Source of the DNA: Janthinobacterium rivuli
Lineage (GTDB): Bacteria > Pseudomonadota > Gammaproteobacteria > Burkholderiales > Burkholderiaceae_D
Assembly: GCF_009208735.1 (NCBI RefSeq)
Contig: NZ_WFLJ01000030.1
Coordinates: 1 to 50,930, forward strand
Length of the DNA: 50,930 nt
Direction of reading: 5' to 3'
A model generated the notes under the pieces. That model did not search any database, had not been told where the DNA came from, and was given only the letters and a program-made list of their open reading frames with translations. Shown in pieces: positions 1 to 8,742 of the stretch (within the stretch, counting starts at the first letter, position 1; each line of letters opens with the position of its first letter). The position numbers and the translations under genes are program-made.

Positions 1-489
1 CCCCTGCCTGGCGCGCCACGCATGCTGCCAGATATCGGCCCATTCGGCGAGCAGGGCCAGCTGCCCGGGCTGCAGCGGCGCGTCGCCGGCCAGCAGCAGG
101 CCCGCCTGCTCGCCGGCGCGGCCCGTGGCGCGCAACGGCACCCAGGTGACGGCCACGGGCAGCCATTCGTCCCAGGCGGCGGCGATGGCGGGCGGCAGTT
201 GCGCCGCCTCGACGGCCAGCGGCGCGGCGTCCGCATGGCGCTCCGCCAGCGCCCGGCACAGCTGATTGAGCCACTGGGCATACGGGGCGTTGGCTTCCAC
301 TTCCACCACGCCCGACAGGGTGTGCACGCCGCCGGCGTCGAACCACAGCGCGGCCTGGCGGTACGGCGCCAGCGCGCGGCTGTCGTTGACCAGCAGGAAA
401 GCCAGCTCGTTGGCGCTGGCCGCGGCGCGTGCGCGTTGGGCCAGCTCGAGCAAGGTCAGCAGAGGATCAAATGCTACCGCGTCGTTCAT
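1..489 (-). CDS. Partial GAF-like/HlyD-type efflux adaptor (N-terminal 163 codons)
   Basis: An open frame starts at ATG 489 and runs off the left edge. Its start overlaps the stop of the giant DUF4347 gene as ATGA, so translational coupling is likely. The visible part begins MNDAVAFDPLLTLLELAQRA and has no signal peptide. It alternates helical and strand segments and ends in a hydrophobic stretch (GLLLAGDAPL, then LALLAEWADIWQHAW), which looks like a GAF-type fold. Similar GAF N-termini precede a membrane anchor and HlyD barrel in adaptors encoded next to DUF4347 proteins. The HlyD part itself is outside the window, so the HlyD assignment is inference from memory and context. The coding evidence is good: no stops, and a coupled start. 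Confidence 0.6.
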   Translation of the reverse strand, partial: MNDAVAFDPLLTLLELAQRARAAASANELAFLLVNDSRALAPYRQAALWFDAGGVHTLSGVVEVEANAPYAQWLNQLCRALAERHADAAPLAVEAAQLPPAIAAAWDEWLPVAVTWVPLRATGRAGEQAGLLLAGDAPLQPGQLALLAEWADIWQHAWRARQG

Positions 490-3400
490 GCATGCGCTTT
501 CGCCGCCGCCACGCTACGCGACAACGCCGCCAGGCGCTCGGCGCCCGCGCCACGCACGGCGCCCAGCTGGGCACTGAGGCCGGGACGTCCCACGGGTTCT
601 GCCGGGCCGGCGTCGCGCGCCGAGCTCTTGATGGCCTGGCCATCGCGGGTGATGACGATCTTGAAGGTCTGCACGGCGATGCGTCCCTGGGCGTCGCGCG
701 CCGTGACCGTGAAGTGCAGCGTGCCTTCGAAGCCCGGCGGCGCCATTCCCTCGAAGCGCGCCGCGCGGCTGTCGAACCTGAGCCAGGCCGGCAGCGGCCT
801 GCCGTCCGCCTGCTGTGCGCTGAGCTGGAACGGCGTGCCGCCGCCGGACTGCACGAAGGCGTCGGGCGCCAGTTGCACCGCGATGCGTTCGCCGATGTTG
901 AAGGCCTTGTCGCCGATCGGCACCTGCACGAGCAGCGCATCGCTGCGCGACGGCAGTTCCGGCAAGCCGGTCGGCGTGAAGGCCGTCAGCAGCATGGCGG
1001 GGTTGGTCAGGGCGGCGATGCTGACGGGGGCCAGCGGACTCCTGGCCACGTCGGCCCCGCGCCCACCGCTGGCACTGCTCGGGCTGAACAGCGCCAGCGT
1101 GTCCGGTGCCAGCACGCCGGGGAGGGCTCCGGCGGCAGCGCTGGCGGGGGCCGTTTCGGCGACCTTGTCCGCCGGCGCGGGGGCTTCCGGCAGCACGCGC
1201 ACGGGCGGCACCACCGCCACGGGCGGCGTCACCGGTACGCTCACTTGCGCCGTCAGGATGGCGCCGTTGTTGCCGGCCGTATCGCGCACCACCACTTGCA
1301 CCTGGCCGGCGGCGACGCCGGCCAGCGACCAGCTGTTGCCGGACACGCCAGCCACCTGCCAGCTGGCGCCGCCATCGCGCGAGACGAGCACGGATTCGCC
1401 CGCCGCCAGCGGCGCCGAGAGGCTGCCGCCAAGTACATTCTCGCCCGATAGCGCGGCCGAGGTGGCCGTGGCGACGGGGGCGACGGTGTCGAGCACATAG
1501 GCGTGCGCGTACACGGGACCGTCGCCGGCGCTGTTGCTGACCTTGACCAGCAGCGTGTTGCTGCCGCTGGCCAGCGTGGCGCCGGCCAGCGACCAGCCGC
1601 TGGCGCTGCTGGCGGCGGTTTGCCAGGTGGCGCCGTTGTCCAGCGAGACCTGCACGGATTCGCCGGCTGCCAGCGGGGCCGACAGGCTGCCGCCGATGGT
1701 TTGCTGCGCCACGTTGGTGATGAAATCGCTGTTGCTGGCGCCCGTGTCGGCCGACAGCGCGGCGCCGGTGATGCCGGTGGTGGGCTGCGTCACCAGCGTG
1801 CCGATGGTCAGTTCGCCATTGCTGCTGTCGCTGGCGACGTTGCCGGCCAGGTCGGTGACGCTGGCCACCACCTCGTAGCGCTGGTTCAGGGCCAGCGTCA
1901 GCGTGCCGCTGAGCGGTACGGCGGTGGCCAGGTCCAGGCTCCAGGTGCCCGCCGCGGGAACGACGGCATAGGTGGCGCCGCCGACGGTGACGGTCATGGT
2001 TTCGCCGGCCGCCAGCGTCGCCGAGCCGCTCAGCACGGGCGTGCTGCTCATGCTCGACGTCGTGTCGACGGTGGGCACGCTGGCGGCCGTATCGTAGACA
2101 TACGCCTGGCTCGTCGCGACGCCGTCGTTGCCGGCCGTATCGGACACCTTGACCAGCAGGGTGTTGCTGGCGGTGAGCGTCTGGCCGGCCAGCGACCAGG
2201 TGTTCTGGCCGATGGTGGCGCTGGCGTCGCTCCAGGTGGCGCCGTTGTCGAGCGAGACGAGCACGCGCTCGCCGGCTGCCAGGTTGGCCGACAGCGTGCC
2301 GCTGACGGTTTGCGCCGCCGTTTTGGTGATGAAGTCGGAGGACGAGGCGCCGCTGTCGTTGGAAAAGGCGACGCTGGCCACGCCGGTGGCGGGGGCGCTC
2401 GTGTCGAGCACGTAGGCCGCGCTGGTGGCGACGCCGTCGTTGCCGGCGGCATCGACCACTTTCAGCTGCAGCGTGTCGCTGCCGGACAGGACGACGCCGT
2501 CCCACGACAGGGTGGTGCCGGCCACCTTGGCCGTGATGTCGGTCCAGGTGGCGCCGTTGTCGAGCGAGCCATACACGATGTCGCCGGCCGCCAGCGGCGC
2601 GGACAGCGTGGCGCTGACGGTTTGCGCCGCCGTGTTGGTGATCAGGTCGGTGTTGCTGGTGCCCGTGTCGGCCGACAGCGCCACGCCGCTGAAGCCGACC
2701 GTCGGCGCCGTGGTGTCGAGCACATACGCCTGCGTGTAGGCGGCGCCGTGGTTGCCGGCGTCGTCGCTGACGCGCACCTGCAGCGTGCCGCTGCCCGCCA
2801 GGGTCTGGCCGGACAGCGACCAGGCATTGCCGCCCGTCGCGGCGGCGGCCAGGGTCCAGGTGGTGCCGTTGTCGAGCGAGACGTAGACATGTTCGCCGGC
2901 CGCCAGGCTGGCCGCCAGCGTGCCGCCGATGGTCTGCGCCGCCGTCTTGGTGATGAAGTCGCTGGCCGAGGCGCCGCTGTCGTTGGAAAAGGCGACCGTC
3001 GCCACGGTATTGGTCGGCGCGGCCGTGTCGATGACGATATCCTTGTTGGCGCCCAGCGAGCCGGCCGTGCCCGGTGTGGCCAGGCTGAGAACCGCATTTT
3101 GCTGGCTGCCGCCGGCGGTGACGATGGTGGCGCCGTTCAGCGCCAGCGCGGCCGTCGAGCTGACATCGAGGTCGGCGCTGTTCTGGCCCGCCGCCACGAC
3201 GTAGCTGAAGGTCAGCGTACCGGTCCCCGAGCCGCCCGTGTAGGTGGCCGTGCCGCCGCCGTCGAGCGCCAGGGTCGGCGTGCCGCCGCTGGTGTTGACG
3301 TTGACGGCGCTGGAAAAGCTGACGGTGATGGTGATGGTCGCGCCGACGCCATAGGCGCCGTCGGCGGTGCTGGCCTGGACGCCGGTGACGCTGGCGTTCA

Positions 3401-6400
3401 AGCCGTCGACGTTGACGCCGGCCGTGCTGGCGACGCTGTTCAGGGTGGTCACGGCGTCGTTGCCGGCCGCATCCTTCATGCTGGCGCCATTGAGCGACAA
3501 TGGGCCCACGGTGATGCCGTTGGCGTCGCTGTCGCCGTTCGGCACCGTGTAGCGGAACAGCAGCGCGCTGCCGCCGGAGCCGGACACATACTCGGCGTAG
3601 CGCGTGGTGGCGCCGACGACGAGGGCGATGCGCGGCGTGCCGCCGCTGGTGTCGACCGTGACCGCCTCGCCGAAATTGACCGTGAAGTCGAGCGCGTCGC
3701 CGCTGTAGTAGGTGGCGTTGGCCGGCACCGCGACGGAGCTGACGGCCGGCGCGATGGTGTCGATGCTGATCATCAGCGCGGCCGAGGCGTTCGAGACATT
3801 GCCGGCCGTGTCGGTGGCGGTGACGGTGATGGCGTGGCTGCCATTGCCCATGGTCGTGGCAGTGATGCTCCAGTTGCCGCCGGTGGCGATGGCCGTGCCC
3901 AGCACGGTGGCGCCGTCGTACAGGGTGACGGTGGTGCCGCTTTCCGCCGTGCCGGTGAAGGTTGGCGAGCTGACGTTGGTGATGCCGTCGCTGGCCGAGG
4001 CGCCGCTGTCGCTGCCCGGCGCCAGCGTCGGTGCGCCTGGCGTGGCGGGGGGGGCCGTGTCCAGGGTGTAGGCCTTGCTTTGCGCAGTGCCTTCGTTGCC
4101 GGCCGCGTCGACCACTTTCAGCTGCAGCGTGTTGCTGCCGGCAAGGGTCACGCCATCCCAGCTCAGCGTCGTGCCGGCCACCTTGCCGGTGATGTTGGTC
4201 CAGGTGACGCCGTTGTCCAGCGAGCCGTAGACGATGTCGCCGGCGCCCGGCGCGCTGCTCAGGGTGGCGTTGATGGTTTGCGCCGCCGTCCCGGTGATGA
4301 AGTCGGTGTTGCTGGCGCCAGTGTCGGCCGACAGCGCCAGGCCGCTGAAGGTGATCGTCGGCGCGCTGGTGTCGAAGGTGTACGCTTGCGACAGGACGGT
4401 GCCGTCATTGCCGGCCGCGTCGCTGACCTTTACCTTGAGCGTGTTGCTGGTGCTCAGCGTGTTGCCGGACAGCGACCAGGTATTCTGGCCGACGGTGGCG
4501 GTGGCGGCCGTCCAGGTGCTGCCGTTGTCGAGCGAGACGTAGACCTTCTCGCCGCTGGCCAGGTTGGCCGACAGCGTGCCGCTGATGGTTTGCGCCGCCG
4601 TTTTGGTGATGAAGTCGGTCGAGGAGGTGCCCGTATCGGCCGAGAAGCTGGCCGTGGCCACGCTGGTGGTGGGCGCCGTGATGTCGAGCGTGTAGTTCTG
4701 GAAGCTCAGCGAACTGTCGTTGCCGGCCGCGTCCGTGACCTTGAGCATGATGGCGTTGCTGCCGGCGCCCAGCGTGGCGCCGTTCCAGCTCAGCGCGGTG
4801 CCGGAGACCTTGTTGCTGATGTTGGTCCAGCTGTTGCCGCCGTCGGTCGAGCCCCAGACGACGTCGCCGGCGCCCGGCGCGCTGCTGAGGGTGGCGCTGA
4901 TGGTCTGCGACGCCGTCCTGGTGATGAAATCGGTGTTGCTGATGCCCGTGTCGGCCGACAGCGCGATGCCGGTGAAGCTGGTGCCGGGTGCGGTGGTGTC
5001 GAGCCTGTAGGCGCGCGAGGTGGCAGTGCCATCGTTGCCGGCAAGGTCGGTGACGCGCAACTGCAGGGTGTTGCTGCCTTCGGCGAAGTTCACGCCGTTC
5101 CACGTCAAGGTCGTGCCGGAGACTTTGCTGGTGATGTTGATCCAGGTGGCGCCGTTGTCGAGCGAGCCGTAGACGATGTCGCCGGCGGCCGGCGCCGCGC
5201 TCAGGGTGGCGCTGATGGTCTGGGCGGACGTGTTGGTGATGAAGTCGCTGCCGCTCGTGCCCGTATCGTCCGACAGCGCCAGGCCGCTGAAGCTGATCGT
5301 CGGCGCGGTGGTGTCGAGCTGGTAGGCGTGGGCATAGGCGCTGCCCTTGCCGCCGGCATTGGCCACGCGCGCGAGGAAGGTGCTGCTGCCGGCCAGCGTG
5401 GTGGCGGTGCTCCAGAATTGCGAACCGACGCTGCTGCTGGTGGCATTGCTCCAGCTGGTGCCGTTGTCATACGATACCTGTACCCACTCGCCGGCGCCCA
5501 GCGCGCTCGACAGTGCGCCGGTGATGGTTTGCGCCGCCGTCCTGGTGATGAAATCGGTGCCGCTGGTGCCGGTGTCGGCCGACAGCGTGGCGCCCGTCAC
5601 CGTGGTGGTGGGCGGCGGCGGGATTTGCTGCACGTCGGTGATGATGAAGTTCTGGAAGATCGCATACGAATCGGAGCTGATGACGATTTTGGTGACGTTG
5701 TCGATCGGCATACCCAGCGCGGCGATGTTGCCCATGCTGCCGAACGAGGGGATGCCGTGCTGCACGAAGCTGATGCCGGGGGAGCCGTCGGCATAGGTCA
5801 GCGTGAACTTGACCATGCCCGTGTTGGCCAGTGCCGCCAGGCCCGTGAGGTCGAAGCAGTAGCCGCTCTGGGCGGTGATGGTCAGCTGGATGTCGTCGCC
5901 GTTGACTCTGCCGTCGTAGGCATACAGGCCGCCCGCGTCGAACGCCATCTGCTCGGAGAAAAAGGCGATATTCACGGAGGGCGAGCCGATGCCCGTGGTG
6001 TTGGCGACGATCTTGTTGATGGTGGACGGCGTATAGGGGTTCGGCACGTCGCTGTCGCTGAAGTTGACGGTGTCGAGCACGCCATCGTACTGCTGCAGCG
6101 CCAGTTCGCGCGCCTCGATGGTGCCGCTGTGTTTTTCCAGCGTCCAGTTGCCGCCCAGGCGCGCGGCGCCCGTCAGGTCGGTCGAGGCGGCGACGTCGGC
6201 CCCGGTGGCGCGGGCCAGGCCGTCGAGCAGGCCCGTGCCGCTGCCGGCGGCAATGTCGCAGCCGTACAGCAGCAGGTCGCCATCGGCCGTCAGCGCCTGG
6301 CCCAGCTGCGCCAGCTCGGCCTGCGTGGCGGCCTGGCCCAGCGAGGCTTCGGTCAGGCGCGCGCTGCCGAGATTGAGGACGCCTTGCGCGCCGTGCGCCA

Positions 6401-6776
6401 GGATATGGATCGCATCGAGGCCGCGCTGGCTGGCGGCCCACTGCGCGATCTGCGCCAGGCCGTCGCGGCTGCCGTCGAATTCGACGATGCCGACGCCGGC
6501 GCGCACGCCCGCCTCCAGACTCTTGTAGTTGGCCAGCGACGTATCGACCAGCACGACTTCCTTCCTGCCCTCGTCCCTGGCCGGTTCGGCCGCGCGCACC
6601 GTGACGGCTGGCGGCGGTGGCGGCGGCGCGCTTTCATGCGCCTGCGCCGCGTGTGCCGCATCGGCGACGGCGCCGTCGAACATGAAACGCTGCTCCAGCG
6701 GCAGCAGTTGCGAGGCGCGGTGCAGCGGACGGCGGACGGCAGTCGTTGCCGCGGCAGGGAAGAGGGGATGATTCAT
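486..6776 (-). CDS. Giant DUF4347 / Ig-like repeat surface or adhesion protein (2096 aa)
   Basis: Probably an exported repeat protein, exposed at or released from the cell surface. There is no classical signal peptide; the N-terminus carries the motif LLPLEQRFMFDGA (about residues 25-37), a hallmark of DUF4347 proteins. A Pro run follows, then DUF4347 at about 73-233 (VVLVDTSLANY, HILAHGAQG, LLLYGCDIAAG). A unique region spans about 235-390. From about 392 to 1850 come Ig-like repeats of roughly 100 residues. Nine carry a D-T/S-G-x-S-x-x-D-x-IT opening and most an LDNG-x-TW strand. Two SwmB-like domains interrupt them at about 1010-1240. A cadherin/Ig-like domain sits at about 1950-2060 (LPAWLRFD, FTVTARD). 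No RTX nonapeptides are visible. One base separates the start from the upstream Sel1 gene's stop (TGACATG). Function as an adhesin is inferred from family and context. Confidence 0.88.
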   Translation of the reverse strand: MNHPLFPAAATTAVRRPLHRASQLLPLEQRFMFDGAVADAAHAAQAHESAPPPPPPAVTVRAAEPARDEGRKEVVLVDTSLANYKSLEAGVRAGVGIVEFDGSRDGLAQIAQWAASQRGLDAIHILAHGAQGVLNLGSARLTEASLGQAATQAELAQLGQALTADGDLLLYGCDIAAGSGTGLLDGLARATGADVAASTDLTGAARLGGNWTLEKHSGTIEARELALQQYDGVLDTVNFSDSDVPNPYTPSTINKIVANTTGIGSPSVNIAFFSEQMAFDAGGLYAYDGRVNGDDIQLTITAQSGYCFDLTGLAALANTGMVKFTLTYADGSPGISFVQHGIPSFGSMGNIAALGMPIDNVTKIVISSDSYAIFQNFIITDVQQIPPPPTTTVTGATLSADTGTSGTDFITRTAAQTITGALSSALGAGEWVQVSYDNGTSWSNATSSSVGSQFWSTATTLAGSSTFLARVANAGGKGSAYAHAYQLDTTAPTISFSGLALSDDTGTSGSDFITNTSAQTISATLSAAPAAGDIVYGSLDNGATWINITSKVSGTTLTWNGVNFAEGSNTLQLRVTDLAGNDGTATSRAYRLDTTAPGTSFTGIALSADTGISNTDFITRTASQTISATLSSAPGAGDVVWGSTDGGNSWTNISNKVSGTALSWNGATLGAGSNAIMLKVTDAAGNDSSLSFQNYTLDITAPTTSVATASFSADTGTSSTDFITKTAAQTISGTLSANLASGEKVYVSLDNGSTWTAATATVGQNTWSLSGNTLSTSNTLKVKVSDAAGNDGTVLSQAYTFDTSAPTITFSGLALSADTGASNTDFITGTAAQTINATLSSAPGAGDIVYGSLDNGVTWTNITGKVAGTTLSWDGVTLAGSNTLQLKVVDAAGNEGTAQSKAYTLDTAPPATPGAPTLAPGSDSGASASDGITNVSSPTFTGTAESGTTVTLYDGATVLGTAIATGGNWSITATTMGNGSHAITVTATDTAGNVSNASAALMISIDTIAPAVSSVAVPANATYYSGDALDFTVNFGEAVTVDTSGGTPRIALVVGATTRYAEYVSGSGGSALLFRYTVPNGDSDANGITVGPLSLNGASMKDAAGNDAVTTLNSVASTAGVNVDGLNASVTGVQASTADGAYGVGATITITVSFSSAVNVNTSGGTPTLALDGGGTATYTGGSGTGTLTFSYVVAAGQNSADLDVSSTAALALNGATIVTAGGSQQNAVLSLATPGTAGSLGANKDIVIDTAAPTNTVATVAFSNDSGASASDFITKTAAQTIGGTLAASLAAGEHVYVSLDNGTTWTLAAAATGGNAWSLSGQTLAGSGTLQVRVSDDAGNHGAAYTQAYVLDTTAPTVGFSGVALSADTGTSNTDLITNTAAQTVSATLSAPLAAGDIVYGSLDNGATWTDITAKVAGTTLSWDGVVLSGSDTLQLKVVDAAGNDGVATSAAYVLDTSAPATGVASVAFSNDSGASSSDFITKTAAQTVSGTLSANLAAGERVLVSLDNGATWSDASATIGQNTWSLAGQTLTASNTLLVKVSDTAGNDGVATSQAYVYDTAASVPTVDTTSSMSSTPVLSGSATLAAGETMTVTVGGATYAVVPAAGTWSLDLATAVPLSGTLTLALNQRYEVVASVTDLAGNVASDSSNGELTIGTLVTQPTTGITGAALSADTGASNSDFITNVAQQTIGGSLSAPLAAGESVQVSLDNGATWQTAASSASGWSLAGATLASGSNTLLVKVSNSAGDGPVYAHAYVLDTVAPVATATSAALSGENVLGGSLSAPLAAGESVLVSRDGGASWQVAGVSGNSWSLAGVAAGQVQVVVRDTAGNNGAILTAQVSVPVTPPVAVVPPVRVLPEAPAPADKVAETAPASAAAGALPGVLAPDTLALFSPSSASGGRGADVARSPLAPVSIAALTNPAMLLTAFTPTGLPELPSRSDALLVQVPIGDKAFNIGERIAVQLAPDAFVQSGGGTPFQLSAQQADGRPLPAWLRFDSRAARFEGMAPPGFEGTLHFTVTARDAQGRIAVQTFKIVITRDGQAIKSSARDAGPAEPVGRPGLSAQLGAVRGAGAERLAALSRSVAAAKAHA

Positions 6777-6777
6777 G

Positions 6778-7794
6778 TCAGGCTCCTGGTGATACGTGAC
6801 TGGCGCGCTTGAGCGGCGTGCCTGGGGCGGCGAATGGGGCGAGGTGGGCGTCGATCTTGCGGTCCAGCGCCGGCCGCCATGCGGCCGGCATGATGGCCAG
6901 CACCTGGTCCTGCAACTGCCTGGCCTGGTCTTGCAGCGCGGGGTCGCTCAGGCGGCTGCGGGCGGCGCTGGCCCACAGATAGATCTTGGCCAGGTTGGCG
7001 GCGGCGGGCGCGCCCGTATCGGCGTCGGGCGGCAGGTGGGCGTACAGCGCCGCCGTGGGCAGGTAGGCGGGCACATAGCCCTTGCCGGCCAGTTCTTCCA
7101 GGGCAAGCAGCGCCGCCTCGCCCTCGGCTTCGCCGCCTTCTCCCTGCGCTTGCATGATGGCCAGCTGGTAGCGCGCCTCGTCGACCTGGCGTTCCGCCGC
7201 CATGCGGTACCAGTGGCGCGCCAGGGCCGCGTCGTGCGGCACGTCGGGATCCTGGCGCAGGTAATTGGCCAGCTTCAGCATGGCTGGCGGCGAACCGGCC
7301 TGCGCCGCCTTGGCGCACAGCGCCAGACCGTGCGGCACGTCGCGGGCGACGTAGCGGCCGCGGATATAGAATTCGCTGGCCGAGCACAGCGAAATGAGGT
7401 GGCCGTTCGCGGCGGCGGCCAGGTAGCTGGCCAGCGCGGCGGCGGCATTGCCCGGCGCGTCCGGCGTGCGCATCAGGCAGTCGCCGGCGAAATGCAGGGC
7501 CGTCGGTATCTTGCCCTGGGCGGCCTTGTCGTACCACGCGCAGGCGGCGTCCTGGTCGGCTGGCCGGCCCCAGCCATTCTGGTGGAACTGGGCCAGGGTG
7601 AACTGGGCCAGGGGGTTTTTTTCCGCGTGGCGCAGGAAGGCCGGGTAGGCGTTGGCATAGTCTCCCTTGCCCAGCAAGGCATACGCGGCTTGCAGCGGCT
7701 GGGCGTGGTCGGCCGGCCGCGCGGCGCGCGCGCCCGCTGGCGCCGCCAGCAGCGTCAGCGATAGCAAGACTTGAAAGAGGCGGTGTGGCTGCAT
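6778..7794 (-). CDS. Exported Sel1-like repeat protein (338 aa)
   Basis: A Sec signal peptide is visible (MQPHRLFQVLLSLTLLAAPA, then GARA before ARPADH), so a periplasmic location is likely. The mature part is built of helical pairs of the Sel1/TPR type: A-x-F-L-A-x-F-H-x-N-G-W-G, then A-C-A-W-Y-D-K-A-A-Q-G, and further copies such as ALARHWYRMAAERQ and EARYQLAIMQAQG. Such solenoids usually mediate protein contacts. It sits between the tail-collar gene (66 bp upstream) and the giant DUF4347 gene (1 bp downstream), so an accessory role in handling that protein is plausible but inferred. The ATG has no good Shine-Dalgarno sequence and lies just below a strong GC-rich hairpin (7805-7831). Confidence 0.82.
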   Translation of the reverse strand: MQPHRLFQVLLSLTLLAAPAGARAARPADHAQPLQAAYALLGKGDYANAYPAFLRHAEKNPLAQFTLAQFHQNGWGRPADQDAACAWYDKAAQGKIPTALHFAGDCLMRTPDAPGNAAAALASYLAAAANGHLISLCSASEFYIRGRYVARDVPHGLALCAKAAQAGSPPAMLKLANYLRQDPDVPHDAALARHWYRMAAERQVDEARYQLAIMQAQGEGGEAEGEAALLALEELAGKGYVPAYLPTAALYAHLPPDADTGAPAAANLAKIYLWASAARSRLSDPALQDQARQLQDQVLAIMPAAWRPALDRKIDAHLAPFAAPGTPLKRASHVSPGA

Positions 7795-7804
7795 GATGAT
7801 TTCG

Positions 7805-7831
7805 GCGGCCGCTCCGCTCGGAGGCGGCCGC
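7805..7831 (-). promoter_or_regulatory. Intercistronic GC-rich hairpin before the Sel1 gene
   Basis: Two GCGGCCGC arms (7805-7812 and 7824-7831) and inner TCCG/CGGA arms surround a CT loop, with a single bulged G at 7823. No T-run follows, so it is a poor terminator. The base lies 10 nt upstream of the Sel1 ATG and occupies the position where a ribosome-binding site would be expected. It may dampen translation, or act as an mRNA processing or stability element between the tail-collar gene and the downstream genes. Confidence 0.5.
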
Positions 7832-7859
7832 GCAACACAAGGTTAGGTGGCGAGGTCCG

Positions 7860-8708
7860 TCAGTTCGACTGCGGGTAGACGCCGACGGCGGCGATGTAGT
7901 AATACATGGCCATGGACGGCTGCATGATGCTGAACGCGGTGCCCGCGCCCGTAATGCCGCTGACGGTTGCCGGCAGGGAACCGCTTAGTGTCACCGGCGC
8001 GGTGCCGGCCAGTGCAATGGTCGGCGAACCGGTGGAGGTGACGTTAATGCTGCCGCCCAGGGAGCCGCCGCCCATGACCACGTCGGGCGCGATGTTGTTA
8101 TACAGCTTCGGCGCCGGGCCGTTCGCCGCGCCCAGCACGCTGCCGGCAAGCGGCGTGGCCGATGCACCCGCGGCGCTGCTGGCTTTCAGCGTCAGCGTCA
8201 GCGCACTGGTATTGGCGTTGTAGGTGACGGGCGTCATCGAAATGGTGGTGGGCGTGCCGGTCGTCTGCGCCAGGTTGACCGAGCCGCTGACTTTGCTCAA
8301 GTCGACCGCCGGCAAGGTATGCGTATGGGCCGGCAGATTGGCCATGGTCAGGGTGGCGCTGACGGCGCCTACCTTCTGGCCCACCGTGTAGCTGGTGTTG
8401 GCGTCGACGGTGCCGGCACCGATCACGGTGCGGCCGCGCAGGTCCGGCAGGTTGAAGGTGGTGTTGCCGTTGCCGCCATAGGTCGTGCCCAGCAGCGAGA
8501 ACAGCACGGCATTCTGGTTGACGTTGAGGGACTGGCCGTTGGCCGGCATGTAGCCGTACAGGTCATTGCGGGTCCAGGCCATCACGCAAATGCTGGACAC
8601 ATAGGGTTCGGCGGGGCAGGCGTAGCTGGCCGTGCTCCAGCTGGCCGCGGCGGCGGCGACGGCAGCGAGCGTCATGCGGCGGGCGATGCGGTATGGACGA
8701 GATTTCAT
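7860..8708 (-). CDS. Sec-exported phage-tail-collar domain protein (282 aa)
   Basis: The product begins with a cleavable-looking signal peptide ending near residue 30 (TASYA before CPAEPYVSSIC). The phage tail collar (microcystin-dependent-protein type) domain follows directly: WTRNDLYGYMPANGQSLNVN, LFSLLGTTYGGNG, FNLPDLRGR and AHTHTLPAV. The C-terminal half is Ala/Thr/Ser/Gly-rich and ends with the hydrophobic stretch IMQPSMAMYYYIAAVGVYPQ typical of the family. No other phage genes are near. The neighbours are TolC and HlyD homologues upstream and Sel1 and DUF4347 genes downstream, so it is probably a secreted or cell-surface component. An AAGGAG ribosome-binding site lies 6 bp before the ATG. 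Confidence 0.85.
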   Translation of the reverse strand: MKSRPYRIARRMTLAAVAAAAASWSTASYACPAEPYVSSICVMAWTRNDLYGYMPANGQSLNVNQNAVLFSLLGTTYGGNGNTTFNLPDLRGRTVIGAGTVDANTSYTVGQKVGAVSATLTMANLPAHTHTLPAVDLSKVSGSVNLAQTTGTPTTISMTPVTYNANTSALTLTLKASSAAGASATPLAGSVLGAANGPAPKLYNNIAPDVVMGGGSLGGSINVTSTGSPTIALAGTAPVTLSGSLPATVSGITGAGTAFSIMQPSMAMYYYIAAVGVYPQSN

Positions 8709-8742
8709 GTGCTCTCCTTGTGCTCTAAGCAGGTTGAAAAAA

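Noticed and set aside
1700..5600. A DNA-level tandem repeat or CRISPR-like array
   Set aside because: The periodic similarity comes from coding Ig-like repeats of about 300 bp that keep the reading frame.
1503..6812. A very long plus-strand open frame opposite the giant repeat protein
   Set aside because: It is the GC-rich antisense shadow of the repeat gene. Its translation is Gly/Arg/Ala-rich with no recognisable domain, whereas the minus frame shows DUF4347 and Ig repeats.
7860..8708. A prophage remnant marked by the tail-collar gene
   Set aside because: No other phage gene, integrase or attachment repeat is nearby, and the protein has a signal peptide.
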